Shown here: piece after piece, positions 1 to 8,253 of the stretch
How the letters are laid out: the number at the start of each line of letters is the position of its first letter
Numbering within the stretch: position 1 is the first letter of the stretch
Assembly (NCBI RefSeq): GCF_003992675.1
Contig: NZ_RZMZ01000017.1
Location: 16,778-80,777, forward strand
Reading direction: 5' to 3'
Source of the DNA: Flagellimonas marinaquae
GTDB lineage: Bacteria; Bacteroidota; Bacteroidia; Flavobacteriales; Flavobacteriaceae
DNA length: 64,000 nt
Notes under the pieces: model-generated
The model's input: only the letters and a program-made list of their open reading frames with translations
Database searches by the model: none
Told to the model about the DNA's origin: nothing
Translations under genes and position numbers: made by a program

Positions 1-1875
1 CAATGTCATTACTGCTCCGGTATAGGAAAACACTTTGCTTCCTTGGAAAGAACCTTCATCCTCCCCAGCGGTCTCATCACGGTCGATTCCTGTAACGAAC
101 ACACCAAAGGGATTCGTAAATTTTTTAGCGTTGTCCAAGGCCATAATCGCCTTGGTGCTGTCTGCGATTCCCATTTCCATGGGTGTATTGACCACCCAGT
201 TGTGATACAGCACAAATGGTCTTGCCTTGTTGAAAGGATTTTTCAAAATTTCTTCCTTGGTCGCCTCAAGTTCCTCTACGGCCCATGGTTTGTTCAAGGT
301 ATCAGCTCTAACCAAGGCATCTTCTATCAATCTGAGGGCCTGTGCATCTGTTCCGATAAAATCAGCGTAGGATGAAAAAGTCTCTGACCAGAATTCGGTG
401 TTGATTTTTTCTGTTAATTCATCCGCAACTTGCTGATATTGCTCGGAGAGTTCAGCTTGGTCAAGTTCCAGGGCCATAAGGGCTGCATCGGAGAAAGCGC
501 GCTGGGTGTAGGAGGCCACATCGATCATTTCGCTGTCCAAACCATGAATTTCCATCATGCCAAAACCATCAGGAAACAAGTTGTTGTCGGCATCATTGGT
601 TTCCAAGAGCCATTTTAGTCCTTTTTGTATGGTTGGAAAGTACTTCTCCAAAAAAGCTTTATCACCGTTCCATTTGTAAATTTCCCATATCAAGGAGGCA
701 AACTGAGGGGTTTCGTTGATGTTGCCTTCGTTAAAGACAACGCCATTGGTGGACATCTCATGTAAAATCCGACCATTGCCGTTTACCGCCATGGAAACGC
801 TGTCCAAAAGCTGGATGGTCTGCTCTACAATATCTTCTTGGCCTACGGCTATGTAGCCCTTTAGGGCGTATTCGCTGTCCACTCCAAACCACCATGGGTA
901 GTCCGCAATCCCTGCACCAATGCCCGTGCCTATCTCAGGAACGGTGCGCACCAACCAATCGCAATTGTACTTGAGCCATTCAAAGGTCTCTTGTAATTGT
1001 TTGTCGGGAATGGTCAGTTTGGACTGTTGGGTCAATTGTTCATAGCGAAGTTTTTTCTCCTCTGCCATGGCATGATGGTTGGTCAAAATATCAAGGTAAG
1101 TACTAATGGCTTCCTCTTTTGAATGATAGGACCCAGCTACGGAAAAATTTAGAACTGTTTCCGATTTGGCAGGAATTGTAACCGGATAGGTAAGTGAGTT
1201 GGAGGTTCCATTGGGTTTACGAATATTGGAAAGGGTTTCAGCATCAACTGGTGCTTGGTCGGATCCAAAGACATTGTACCAAGGATTGATGCTGTCTTTC
1301 ACCACCCAATACGATTCTTCAGAAGAACCTGAATCTTTGGAGTCGATCATATTGGAGCGTTCTCCCAGCCATGTTGGCCTTAGGTTGGTGTGCCCCACAA
1401 AGCTGAGCTTCCCCTCAAAGTTTTCCTCTCCCAAGTTTTTTAGGATAAACTGTATAAAGATTCCCTGTGTACCATCGGGAACAAATTGAATCCGTTCAAT
1501 GAGCAAATCCTCATTTTCAAAAGAATAGGTATGCTTATTCGCAAATGGATAGTTGGTAAAACTTGAGGCACTGTCCAAAGGGAGTGTATCCTGTTCGGTA
1601 GTCAGTTCCACTTCAAAGCCGTCCATCAGTTTGATGGGGTGGTTCCAGATACCTCCCATCTCGCCCTTAATGTGCCAGCCCAATGGCGGAAAGCTACCAT
1701 CTTGATGGCCTACCATATACACTCGGTCTCCCGCGGTAACATAGGGAGATTCCAAGTAACTTTCTTTGCCCGTGATGTTTGGGGAATCTTTTAAAATACC
1801 GGTCAGCGGCTGCTCGATGGGGGTAGAACATGCCAAAATGAATAGACCTGGTATGGCAGAAAGTATTTTTCTCAT
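1..1875 (-). CDS. Glycogen-debranching-like glycoside hydrolase, lipoprotein (C-terminus cut by window edge)
   Basis: The frame is open for 625 codons from an ATG at 1875 to the window edge, so the C-terminus is missing. The N-terminus is a lipoprotein signal (short basic start, hydrophobic run, lipobox ending in Ala-Cys near residue 16), which places it in the envelope. About 300 residues of beta-sandwich-like sequence follow, then an (alpha/alpha)6 type catalytic region with the patterns DYPWWFGVDSEYALKG, FNEGNINETPQF and LFPDGFGMMEIHG that are typical of six-hairpin glycosidases such as amylo-alpha-1,6-glucosidases and trehalase-like enzymes. It probably hydrolyses an oligosaccharide at the cell surface or in the periplasm. 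The exact substrate cannot be read from the sequence. It is followed on its 5' side by a terminator shared with rng. Confidence 0.7.
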   Translation of the reverse strand, partial: MRKILSAIPGLFILACSTPIEQPLTGILKDSPNITGKESYLESPYVTAGDRVYMVGHQDGSFPPLGWHIKGEMGGIWNHPIKLMDGFEVELTTEQDTLPLDSASSFTNYPFANKHTYSFENEDLLIERIQFVPDGTQGIFIQFILKNLGEENFEGKLSFVGHTNLRPTWLGERSNMIDSKDSGSSEESYWVVKDSINPWYNVFGSDQAPVDAETLSNIRKPNGTSNSLTYPVTIPAKSETVLNFSVAGSYHSKEEAISTYLDILTNHHAMAEEKKLRYEQLTQQSKLTIPDKQLQETFEWLKYNCDWLVRTVPEIGTGIGAGIADYPWWFGVDSEYALKGYIAVGQEDIVEQTIQLLDSVSMAVNGNGRILHEMSTNGVVFNEGNINETPQFASLIWEIYKWNGDKAFLEKYFPTIQKGLKWLLETNDADNNLFPDGFGMMEIHGLDSEMIDVASYTQRAFSDAALMALELDQAELSEQYQQVADELTEKINTEFWSETFSSYADFIGTDAQALRLIEDALVRADTLNKPWAVEELEATKEEILKNPFNKARPFVLYHNWVVNTPMEMGIADSTKAIMALDNAKKFTNPFGVFVTGIDRDETAGEDEGSFQGSKVFSYTGAVMTL

Positions 1876-1927
1876 GGTAGGGATGTTGAATATCAAAAAT
1901 AGGGTTTTGCCATTAACTGGTAAAAAC

Positions 1928-1961
1928 AAAAAAAGCGACCCTTTTTTGGAGTCGCTTTTTT
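1928..1961. terminator. Intrinsic terminator downstream of rng
   Basis: Perfect hairpin: AAAAAAGCGAC at 1929-1939 pairs with GTCGCTTTTTT at 1951-1961. It lies just past the rng stop codon and has A and T tracts on both sides, so it ends rng transcription and isolates the downstream glycosidase gene. Confidence 0.85.
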
Positions 1962-1962
1962 G

Positions 1963-3513
1963 TTATGGTCTTATGGTTTTACCGTCTTTATCCTTAAAAC
2001 GGTATTCTAGGTATGTATAGGCATCCCTAGGTTGGATTTTAATCCATTTCTTGTACATTTTAAACCATTTGGAACGAATGGAAGGGAATCCTTTGGTTAG
2101 GTATGCCGCAATGAAGGGATGTATGTTCAATACAATTCCGTTGATTTTGCGGTCCGGTTTAAGGATACGCTCCAAGTCTGCTTGGATCTTATCGATCAAC
2201 ACAATGGGAGCTTCCACTTCGGCACCCGATACGTTCGGGTTTTCCTCACTGGTTTTAATGTTCATTTCGGGACGCACCCTTTGTCTGGTAATTTGGACCA
2301 ATCCAAATTTACTAGGGGGCAAGATTTTGTGCTTGGCCCTGTCGTCCTTCATTTCATTTCTTAGGTGGTCGAACAATTTGCGTCGATGGTCACCTTTGGT
2401 CATATCTATAAAATCTACCACAATGATTCCGCCCATATCGCGCAAGCGTAATTGTCGGGCAATTTCGGTTGCGGCCAATAGGTTGACTTCAAGTGCGGTA
2501 TCTTCTTGGTTTTTGGCCTTGTTGGAGCGGTTTCCGCTGTTCACGTCGATAACGTGCAATGCTTCAGTATGCTCAATAACAAGGTAAGCCCCGCGGCTCA
2601 TGGATGCTGTACGGCCAAAGGAGGTCTTGATTTGACGCTCAATCCCGAATTTTTCAAAAATGGGGGCCGGACCGCTGTATTGCTTTACTATGGATTCCTT
2701 TTCTGGTGCAATTTCGTGCACATAATCCTTTATTTGATTGTAAAGCGTTTCTTCGTCAACATAAATTCCAGTAAAGGAATCGTTGAACACATCCCTAAGG
2801 ATGGATGATGCCCTGTTCAGCTCTACCAATACTTTGGAGGGATGGGGCGCTTTGTACAATTTCTTGCACATGTTTGTCCATTTGGAAAACAAGTTCTGTA
2901 GATCTTTGTCCAGTTCTGCAACCTTCTTGCCTTCTGCAACGGTACGTATAATAACACCAAAACCTTTGGGCTTAATACTCTTTACTAGACGTATAAGCCT
3001 GTCCTTTTCTTCTTTGCTCGCTATTTTTTGGGATACCGAGACTCTGTCGGAAAAAGGTACCATGACCAAGTAGCGACCGGCTATGGAAAGCTCGGAACTG
3101 ATTCTTGGTCCTTTGGTGGAGATGGGTTCTTTTACAATTTGTACCAATAGTGACTGATTGGCTTTCAACACATCGTTGATACTGCCATTCTTATCAATGT
3201 CTTTTTCAGATGGAAAATCTTTTAGGGAGTACTCACGGAGTTTTCCCGTTCTAATTTTTTTGATGAATTTCAACATGGAAGACAGCTGCGGGCCTAGGTC
3301 GTGATAGTGCAGGAACGCATCTTTTTCATAACCTACATTGACAAATGCCGCATTTAGGCCTGTAACGGGTTTTCTGATCTTGGCTAGGAAGATATCCCCT
3401 ACGGAAAAGTTGTTATTGTCTTCTTCTTTGTGTAATTCTACTAATTTTCCATCCTTTAGTAAGGCAAAATCGACTGCATCAGGAGTAGATCTTACGATTA
3501 ATTCTCTATTCAC
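1963..3513 (-). CDS. rng: Ribonuclease G (RNase E/G family)
   Basis: The 516-residue product matches the length of flavobacterial RNase G. The S1 RNA-binding domain is at about residues 35-110 (VGDIFLAKI...GLNAAFVNVGYEKDAFLHYHDLG). The RNase H-like/DNase I-like catalytic part follows, with the metal-binding DVNSGN near residue 320 and DFIDM near residue 365. The enzyme is a single-strand endoribonuclease used in rRNA maturation and mRNA decay, in the cytoplasm at the membrane face. It lacks the long C-terminal scaffold of RNase E. The gene is transcribed alone: a terminator follows it, and the upstream small gene has its own terminator. The leader carries two inverted repeats, listed separately. 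Confidence 0.93.
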   Translation of the reverse strand: MNRELIVRSTPDAVDFALLKDGKLVELHKEEDNNNFSVGDIFLAKIRKPVTGLNAAFVNVGYEKDAFLHYHDLGPQLSSMLKFIKKIRTGKLREYSLKDFPSEKDIDKNGSINDVLKANQSLLVQIVKEPISTKGPRISSELSIAGRYLVMVPFSDRVSVSQKIASKEEKDRLIRLVKSIKPKGFGVIIRTVAEGKKVAELDKDLQNLFSKWTNMCKKLYKAPHPSKVLVELNRASSILRDVFNDSFTGIYVDEETLYNQIKDYVHEIAPEKESIVKQYSGPAPIFEKFGIERQIKTSFGRTASMSRGAYLVIEHTEALHVIDVNSGNRSNKAKNQEDTALEVNLLAATEIARQLRLRDMGGIIVVDFIDMTKGDHRRKLFDHLRNEMKDDRAKHKILPPSKFGLVQITRQRVRPEMNIKTSEENPNVSGAEVEAPIVLIDKIQADLERILKPDRKINGIVLNIHPFIAAYLTKGFPSIRSKWFKMYKKWIKIQPRDAYTYLEYRFKDKDGKTIRP

Positions 3514-3527
3514 CTGAATCGATTTTT

Positions 3528-3597
3528 ATTTGTCCCAGAGATTTGTCGGGACAAATGATTAAACAATATATGGAATCGGTCATTTTTCGAACCGATT
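3528..3597 (-). promoter_or_regulatory. Two inverted repeats in the rng leader
   Basis: ATTTGTCCC (3528-3536) pairs with GGGACAAAT (3548-3556), and AATCGGT (3574-3580) pairs with ACCGATT (3591-3597). Both lie within 85 bases upstream of the rng ATG. They can fold as RNA hairpins or be read as protein operators. E. coli rne is controlled by its own product through hairpins in the 5' UTR, so a similar feedback is possible here; that is inference. I find no clear TAnnTTTG box in this stretch. Confidence 0.4.
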
Positions 3598-3646
3598 GAA
3601 ATTCGTTGTTTGAATCTCTATGTCAAAGAACGTAATAGGGTAAAAC

Positions 3647-3675
3647 GAAAAAGTAGTTGAAACAACTACTTTTTC
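3647..3675 (-). terminator. Intrinsic terminator of the small basic protein gene
   Basis: A 13-bp perfect stem, GAAAAAGTAGTTG (3647-3659) with CAACTACTTTTTC (3663-3675), has a 3-base loop. Its arm contains the TAG stop of the 29-residue gene, and on the minus strand it runs into a T-rich stretch. It separates the HU/small-protein transcript from rng. Confidence 0.7.
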
Positions 3676-3755
3676 TTGTGTCGGTTAGCTCTTCTGCGCT
3701 TCTTACGCTTGTGCGTCGCTACCTTATGTCTTTTTCTTTTCTTTCCACTTGGCAT
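3666..3755 (-). CDS. 29-residue basic protein, AURKAIP1/COX24 (bS22/mS38-like) family
   Basis: An ATG at 3755 opens a 29-codon frame ending in TAG. Of the 29 residues, 18 are Lys or Arg and four are His, beginning MPSGKKRKRHK and containing ATHKRKKRRRANRHKKK. Short Lys/Arg proteins of this pattern are universal in Bacteroidota and belong to the AURKAIP1/COX24 C-terminal domain group, which also contains mitochondrial ribosomal protein mS38 and mycobacterial bS22. A structural role on the small ribosomal subunit is likely. The gene sits 29 bases downstream of HU and probably shares its promoter. The family assignment is from memory of the pattern, not a search. Confidence 0.75.
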   Translation of the reverse strand: MPSGKKRKRHKVATHKRKKRRRANRHKKK

Positions 3756-3784
3756 ATGCTCTTGCTTTAGTGTTGTTAATTATA

Positions 3785-4075
3785 TTATTTTACTTGTACG
3801 TTGGTCTTAACGCCTTCCACAAATACTTTGGCCGGCTTGAATGCAGGTATATTGTGTGCAGGAATTTTGATGGTAGTGTTCTTAGAGATATTCCTACCTG
3901 TTTTTTCCGCTCTGGTCTTGATGATAAAACTACCAAAACCTCTTAAATAAACATTATCGCCATTTTCCAATGATGATTTTACCTCCTCCATAAAGGATTC
4001 TACAGTCGCTTGCACGTCTCCTTTTTCGATACCTAGTTTCTCCGAGATCCTAGTTACAATATCCGCTTTCGTCAT
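3785..4075 (-). CDS. HU-family DNA-binding protein
   Basis: The 96-residue protein has the full HU/IHF fold: helix-turn-helix dimer region MTKADIVTRISEKLGI, the GFGSF turn at about residues 47-51, and the beta-arm region GRNISKNTTIKIPAHNIPAFKPAK that inserts into the DNA minor groove. The IPA motif stands where the intercalating proline is expected. It compacts and bends DNA. A TATATTTG promoter box lies 36 bases upstream of the start. The 29-residue basic gene follows in the same direction. Confidence 0.93.
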   Translation of the reverse strand: MTKADIVTRISEKLGIEKGDVQATVESFMEEVKSSLENGDNVYLRGFGSFIIKTRAEKTGRNISKNTTIKIPAHNIPAFKPAKVFVEGVKTNVQVK

Positions 4076-4110
4076 TTCGTCTTATTAATTTTCTATTTTT
4101 TTTCGGCTTG

Positions 4111-4118
4111 CAAATATA
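4111..4118 (-). promoter_or_regulatory. Bacteroidota -7 box for HU
   Basis: Minus-strand TATATTTG matches the TAnnTTTG consensus of the Bacteroidota housekeeping sigma factor and is followed by GC, the usual context for highly expressed genes. No TTG is found at the expected -33 position. Confidence 0.55.
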
Positions 4119-4172
4119 AACATTATAATTAATCTTTCCCTTTAACCCTTTAATTTTAAGTATATAAACTGA

Positions 4173-4180
4173 TACATTTG
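4173..4180 (+). promoter_or_regulatory. Possible -7 box for mutY
   Basis: TACATTTG fits TAnnTTTG and ends 19 bases before the mutY ATG. No -33 TTG is seen, so the call rests on one box and its position. Confidence 0.4.
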
Positions 4181-4199
4181 GGCTTTATTACTTTCAGCC

Positions 4200-5237
4200 A
4201 TGAGTTTTGCCCCAAAAATCCTGAATTGGTACCATGAGCATCAGCGCGATCTGCCGTGGAGACAAACCCGTGACCCTTACCGGGTTTGGCTGTCGGAAAT
4301 TATATTGCAACAAACCCGCGTGGCTCAGGGAATGCCTTATTATTACAACTTTGTGGAGGCTTTTCCAACGGTTTTCGACCTTGCGAATGCACCAGAAGAA
4401 CAAGTGTTGAAATTATGGCAGGGACTGGGATATTATTCCCGGGCACGTAATTTACATGCCACGGCCAAAATGGTCGTTACAGAATTTGATGGCAATTTCC
4501 CCCAAACTTATGATGGGCTTAAATCGCTGAAAGGGGTAGGGGATTATACCGCAAGTGCCATTGCCTCTTTTTGTTTTGATGTTGCCGAACCGGTAGTGGA
4601 CGGGAATGTGTATCGAGTGCTTTCGCGATATTTTGGAGTGGACATACCGATTAATAGTACCGAAGGCATTAAATATTTTAAGGAATTGGCTAGGGAGGTT
4701 ATGGATTCGGAAAACATTCGGGACTATAATCAAGGTATCATGGAGTTTGGTGCCATACAGTGTGCTCCCAAAAAACCATACTGCCTGCTTTGTCCGTTGC
4801 AGGAAAGTTGCGTTGCCCTAAAGGAAAACAAGGTCGATGTTCTTCCCATAAAACTGAACAAAACCAAGGTCAGAAACCGCTACTTTAATTATTTGGTTTG
4901 GTTGGATGGGGACAAGAATACGGTATTGGAACAACGCAGGGGCAAGGGCATTTGGCAGAACTTGTACCAATTTCCACTTATTGAAACCGATAGTGCGATC
5001 GGGGATGGGGAATTCGAAGAAAAAATGGAAACGGACCACAAACTTGCTAAAATCGAATCCCTATCCTTATATAATAACGAACCCATTGTGCACAAACTTT
5101 CCCATCAACATTTACATACACAGTTTTGGATCCTAAAAACTTCCCATATATTAGAGGAAGGAATACCGTGGAAAAAAATCGATGATTTTCCCGTACCGGT
5201 TTTGATAGCTGATTTTATCAAGACATTTAAAATTTAG
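4200..5237 (+). CDS. mutY: A/G-specific adenine glycosylase
   Basis: The enzyme removes adenine mispaired with 8-oxoguanine. The 345-residue protein carries the catalytic Glu in LSEIILQQTRV (about residues 31-41), the helix-hairpin-helix LKGVGDYTASAIASF, and the catalytic Asp in VVDGNVYRVLSRYF. The [4Fe-4S] loop has Cys ligands spaced as in MutY (CAPKKPYCLLCPLQESC, about residues 190-206). A NUDIX-like C-terminal domain that reads 8-oxoG follows from about residue 225. It leads the cluster mutY-ssb-gldE-gldD. Confidence 0.95.
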   Translation: MSFAPKILNWYHEHQRDLPWRQTRDPYRVWLSEIILQQTRVAQGMPYYYNFVEAFPTVFDLANAPEEQVLKLWQGLGYYSRARNLHATAKMVVTEFDGNFPQTYDGLKSLKGVGDYTASAIASFCFDVAEPVVDGNVYRVLSRYFGVDIPINSTEGIKYFKELAREVMDSENIRDYNQGIMEFGAIQCAPKKPYCLLCPLQESCVALKENKVDVLPIKLNKTKVRNRYFNYLVWLDGDKNTVLEQRRGKGIWQNLYQFPLIETDSAIGDGEFEEKMETDHKLAKIESLSLYNNEPIVHKLSHQHLHTQFWILKTSHILEEGIPWKKIDDFPVPVLIADFIKTFKI

Positions 5238-5245
5238 TACTTTTG
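5238..5245 (+). promoter_or_regulatory. Possible -7 box for ssb
   Basis: TACTTTTG lies immediately after the mutY stop and 15 bases before the ssb ATG. The leader would be very short. No -33 TTG at the right distance was found. Confidence 0.4.
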
Positions 5246-5260
5246 ACAAATTAAAGAGAT

Positions 5261-5719
5261 ATGAGCGGAACATTGAACAAAGTAATGCTGATCGGGCATT
5301 TGGGAGACGAAGTGAAAATGCACTATTTTGAAGGAGGAAACTGCATTGGCAGATTTCCTTTGGCCACCAACGAAACCTATACCAATAGGCAGACCGGGGA
5401 AAAGGTCACCAATACGGATTGGCATAACATTGTGGTACGTAACAAGGCCGCCGAGATTTGCGAAAAGTACCTTAGTAAAGGAGATAAAGTTTATGTGGAG
5501 GGTCGTTTAAAAAATAGGCAGTGGCAAGGAGAGGACGGCAATATGAGGTACACTACCGAAGTACATGTGCAGGATTTTACCTTTTTATCGACCAAAAAGG
5601 AAAGTATGGCCAATGCACAGTCATCGGGTTCTTCACCTTCCAATTACCAAGAACCTACGGGTGGTCAAAGTCCGGCCGCACCCATGGATACCGAAGAGGA
5701 TGATGACCTACCATTCTAA
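5261..5719 (+). CDS. ssb: Single-stranded DNA-binding protein
   Basis: The 152-residue protein starts with the SSB OB-fold (MSGTLNKVMLIGHLGDEV, then WHNIVVRNKAAEICEKYLSKGDKVYVEGRLKNRQW). A Ser/Pro/Gln-rich linker follows, and the protein ends in the acidic tip EEDDDLPF that docks SSB partner proteins such as exonuclease I and RecO. It coats single-stranded DNA in replication and repair. It lies between mutY and gldE, as in many flavobacteria. Its tip reappears on the DUF3127 protein at 29.1 kb. Confidence 0.95.
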   Translation: MSGTLNKVMLIGHLGDEVKMHYFEGGNCIGRFPLATNETYTNRQTGEKVTNTDWHNIVVRNKAAEICEKYLSKGDKVYVEGRLKNRQWQGEDGNMRYTTEVHVQDFTFLSTKKESMANAQSSGSSPSNYQEPTGGQSPAAPMDTEEDDDLPF

Positions 5720-5744
5720 ATACAAAGTTTAAAGCAATACTACA

Positions 5745-7055
5745 TTGGATCCCGAGCCCCATAGTTTGGCATTTTACCTTTCCACTTTTAGTGGAGTATT
5801 CACCATTAAAATAGTTGTGCTAGTGCTTTTGTTGGCATGTTCTGCCCTTATTTCGGCTGCAGAGGTGGCTCTTTTTGGCCTATCTCAGACCGATGTCAAC
5901 GAAATGCAGGAGAGCAATTCGTCCCGAAGTAAAATAATTGTGGAGCTTTTGGCAAAGCCCAAAAAGCTTTTGGCCACCATTTTGATTACCAACAATGCCA
6001 TTAATATTGGGATAGTCCTGCTTTTTAGCTCCATAGGCAATACCATTTTTGCGGAAATCGATGGAACCCTCCGCTTTTTGTTGGAAGTAGTGGTGGCAAC
6101 CTTTCTGATATTGATGTTTGGTGAAATTCTGCCAAAGATTTACGCGAACCGCAATCGGGTCCAGTTTTCCCAATTGATAGCTGTGCCATTGAAGGTGCTC
6201 AATTATATTTTCACTCCCTTGAGCTCACCCATGCGATCGGTGACGCTTTATATGGAAGATAAATTGGGCAAGAAAAAATCCAACCTGAGTATCAACCATC
6301 TATCTCAAGCGCTGGAATTGGCTTCCGAAGGAGATACTACCAAAGAGGAGCAGAAGATTTTGGAAGGTATTGTGAACTTTGGAAACACGGATACCAAACA
6401 GGTAATGTGCCCACGCATCGATATTTTCGCACTCAACGAAAAAATGAAATTTCCAGAGGTACTGGAAGAGATCAAGGAGAATGGTTATTCACGAATCCCT
6501 GTTTTCTCGGAAAATATGGACAATGTGCTTGGGGTGTTGTATGTAAAAGACCTATTGCCCTATATCGAAAGGAAAAATTTTAATTGGATGTCGCTGATCC
6601 GCGAGCCCTATTTTGTGCCCGAAAATAAGAAACTGGACGACCTGTTGTTGGAATTTCAGGATAAGAAAAACCATTTGGCCGTGGTGGTGGATGAATATGG
6701 GGGAACATCGGGAATCGTTACCTTGGAAGACATCATCGAGGAAATCGTGGGAGACATCAGTGATGAGTTTGATGATGAAGATTTGGTTTTTTCCAAATTG
6801 GACGATTATAATTATGTGTTCGATGGCAAAACGGCCCTTAAGGATTTCTACCGCGTGGCCAAAATCGAAGAGGAGAATGAGTTCGAAAGCCAAAAAGGGG
6901 AATCCGAGACCATTGCCGGATTTGTGCTGGAAATTTCGGGAAGCTTTCCCAAGATTGGAGAACAAGTGTCGTTTAAGGACTATCTGTTCGTAGTGGAAAG
7001 CATGGATAAAAAACGATTAAAACGTATTAAGGTAACTTTGCCACATGAAGCATAA
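5745..7055 (+). CDS. gldE: Gliding motility-associated protein GldE
   Basis: The 436-residue protein has an N-terminal CNNM/DUF21 membrane domain with three or four hydrophobic segments (about residues 20-150). A CBS-domain pair follows (about 205-330, with GYSRIPVFSENMDNVLGVLYVKDLL and the HLAVVVDEYGGTSGIVTLEDIIEEIVGDI signature), then a CorC/HlyC C-terminal domain. Related proteins are transporter-associated; GldE supports GldD function in gliding and T9SS secretion. The start is a TTG codon: the next ATG lies inside the membrane domain, and the encoded MDPEP opening is the usual GldE N-terminus. It overlaps gldD by 11 bases. Confidence 0.9.
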   Translation: MDPEPHSLAFYLSTFSGVFTIKIVVLVLLLACSALISAAEVALFGLSQTDVNEMQESNSSRSKIIVELLAKPKKLLATILITNNAINIGIVLLFSSIGNTIFAEIDGTLRFLLEVVVATFLILMFGEILPKIYANRNRVQFSQLIAVPLKVLNYIFTPLSSPMRSVTLYMEDKLGKKKSNLSINHLSQALELASEGDTTKEEQKILEGIVNFGNTDTKQVMCPRIDIFALNEKMKFPEVLEEIKENGYSRIPVFSENMDNVLGVLYVKDLLPYIERKNFNWMSLIREPYFVPENKKLDDLLLEFQDKKNHLAVVVDEYGGTSGIVTLEDIIEEIVGDISDEFDDEDLVFSKLDDYNYVFDGKTALKDFYRVAKIEEENEFESQKGESETIAGFVLEISGSFPKIGEQVSFKDYLFVVESMDKKRLKRIKVTLPHEA

Positions 7056-7602
7056 GATATTCTTTTTTATAGCACTCACCGTATTCTCAACGAGTTGTAA
7101 GGAGGAGGTACTGCCCAAACCAAAAGCCATGCTCCGATTGGAATATCCAGTGGCAAATTACCAAACCGCTGATGCCGGTTGTGTGTATACCTTCGACCAG
7201 AACAGTCTTTCCAATATCAAGGAAAACAAAGATTGTTCACTTGTGCTGGATTATCCGATCATGAAAGGGTCTATTTACCTCACTTATAAGCCTGTCCAAG
7301 GAAATTTGGACACCCTACTGGTGGATGCCCAAAAATTGTCGTACGAACATGTGGTGAAGGCCGATAATATTGTGGAGCAACCCTTTATCAACAAAGAAGA
7401 TGGAGTCTATGGCATGTTCTACGAAGTGAGTGGCAACGCCGCTTCCCAATCACAATTTTATGTGACCGATAGCACCAATCACTTTGTTACAGGTTCGCTG
7501 TATTTTTACGCCAAACCGAACTACGACTCCATATTACCGGCAGCCATGTACCTCCAGAACGATATCCGGAAGATCATGGAGAGCCTGCGGTGGAAAGATT
7601 GA
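7045..7602 (+). CDS. gldD: Gliding motility lipoprotein GldD
   Basis: The 185-residue protein opens with a lipoprotein signal (MKHKIFFFIALTVFSTSC, Cys 18 as the lipid site). PKPKAMLRLEYPVANYQ follows, which is a hallmark of GldD. The gene overlaps gldE and forms the conserved gldE-gldD pair. GldD is required for gliding and for function of the type IX secretion machinery in F. johnsoniae. Its stop codon touches the stop codon of the convergent gene, with no terminator between them. Confidence 0.9.
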   Translation: MKHKIFFFIALTVFSTSCKEEVLPKPKAMLRLEYPVANYQTADAGCVYTFDQNSLSNIKENKDCSLVLDYPIMKGSIYLTYKPVQGNLDTLLVDAQKLSYEHVVKADNIVEQPFINKEDGVYGMFYEVSGNAASQSQFYVTDSTNHFVTGSLYFYAKPNYDSILPAAMYLQNDIRKIMESLRWKD

Positions 7603-8037
7603 TTACTGTACCGTGTCCTTGGCCAAAAGGGCCTGTGCACGTTCAATACTTCCGTTAATTTTTTCCTTTACTACTTTCACTTTTTCCTCTTCCTCGTCCA
7701 GCCATTGTTGCTTTTCTTCGGTAAGCTCCTTGCCGTTCATGATTTCGTCGTGGTTGAACCGATCGCCAAACTCCCTCATCCAATCCATCATGGCAGTGTT
7801 GGCGTCCTGTAGATCTTTCATGGCTTCTTCATACTGTTGCCCAACTTCTGTGGTATCTATTTTGGGCCTTAGCTCCCCTACGAGCTTGCCAATAGTTCCC
7901 ATTTTGGGCATCACCTCGTCGTGGATGGCCATGACCTTTTCCATTTGTGATGGGCCTTCGGGGGCCTTTTTCTCTTCTTTACAGGAGATACCCACCAATA
8001 GGCAGGCTAAAGCTAGGTAAGAAATGAATTTTTTCAT
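7603..8037 (-). CDS. Helical lipoprotein of unknown function
   Basis: The start at 8037 gives MKKFISYLALACLLVGISCKEEKK, a clean lipoprotein signal; an ATG seven codons upstream would put charged residues in front of it and is less likely. The mature part (about 125 residues) is almost entirely charged helix with heptad-like spacing, including MEKVMAIHDEVMPKMGTIG and the acidic run DEEEEKVKVVKEKI. No enzyme motif is visible. Similar flavobacterial proteins carry non-informative names. It is convergent with gldD, ending at the adjacent base. Confidence 0.7.
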   Translation of the reverse strand: MKKFISYLALACLLVGISCKEEKKAPEGPSQMEKVMAIHDEVMPKMGTIGKLVGELRPKIDTTEVGQQYEEAMKDLQDANTAMMDWMREFGDRFNHDEIMNGKELTEEKQQWLDEEEEKVKVVKEKINGSIERAQALLAKDTVQ

Positions 8038-8197
8038 GCTATTGAATTTAAAACACAAAAATAAACATGAATTGGTTAGTCAAGGGCAAGACAACTTTAA
8101 TAAATTTTAATAATGAACAATTTTGGCAAGAACTGATGTCAAAAAATAAAAAAAGATATTTTTGTCCTAAAAAACATGGAATGTGACATTTATCACG

Positions 8198-8226
8198 TTT
8201 GGAAATTATAAGAGTATTTACTTTTG
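8198..8226 (+). promoter_or_regulatory. Promoter of the copper uptake locus
   Basis: TTTG at 8198-8201, a 17-base spacer, then TACTTTTG at 8219-8226: both halves of the Bacteroidota promoter. Transcription would begin about 20 bases before the GTG start of the small Cys-motif gene. Confidence 0.6.
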
Positions 8227-8253
8227 CTTTAATTTTAGATCAGTAGGAAAAAA

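Noticed and set aside
1..1875. Frameshift or pseudogene in the first gene
   Set aside because: The frame stays open over all 625 visible codons with a consistent glycosidase reading; only the window edge cuts it.
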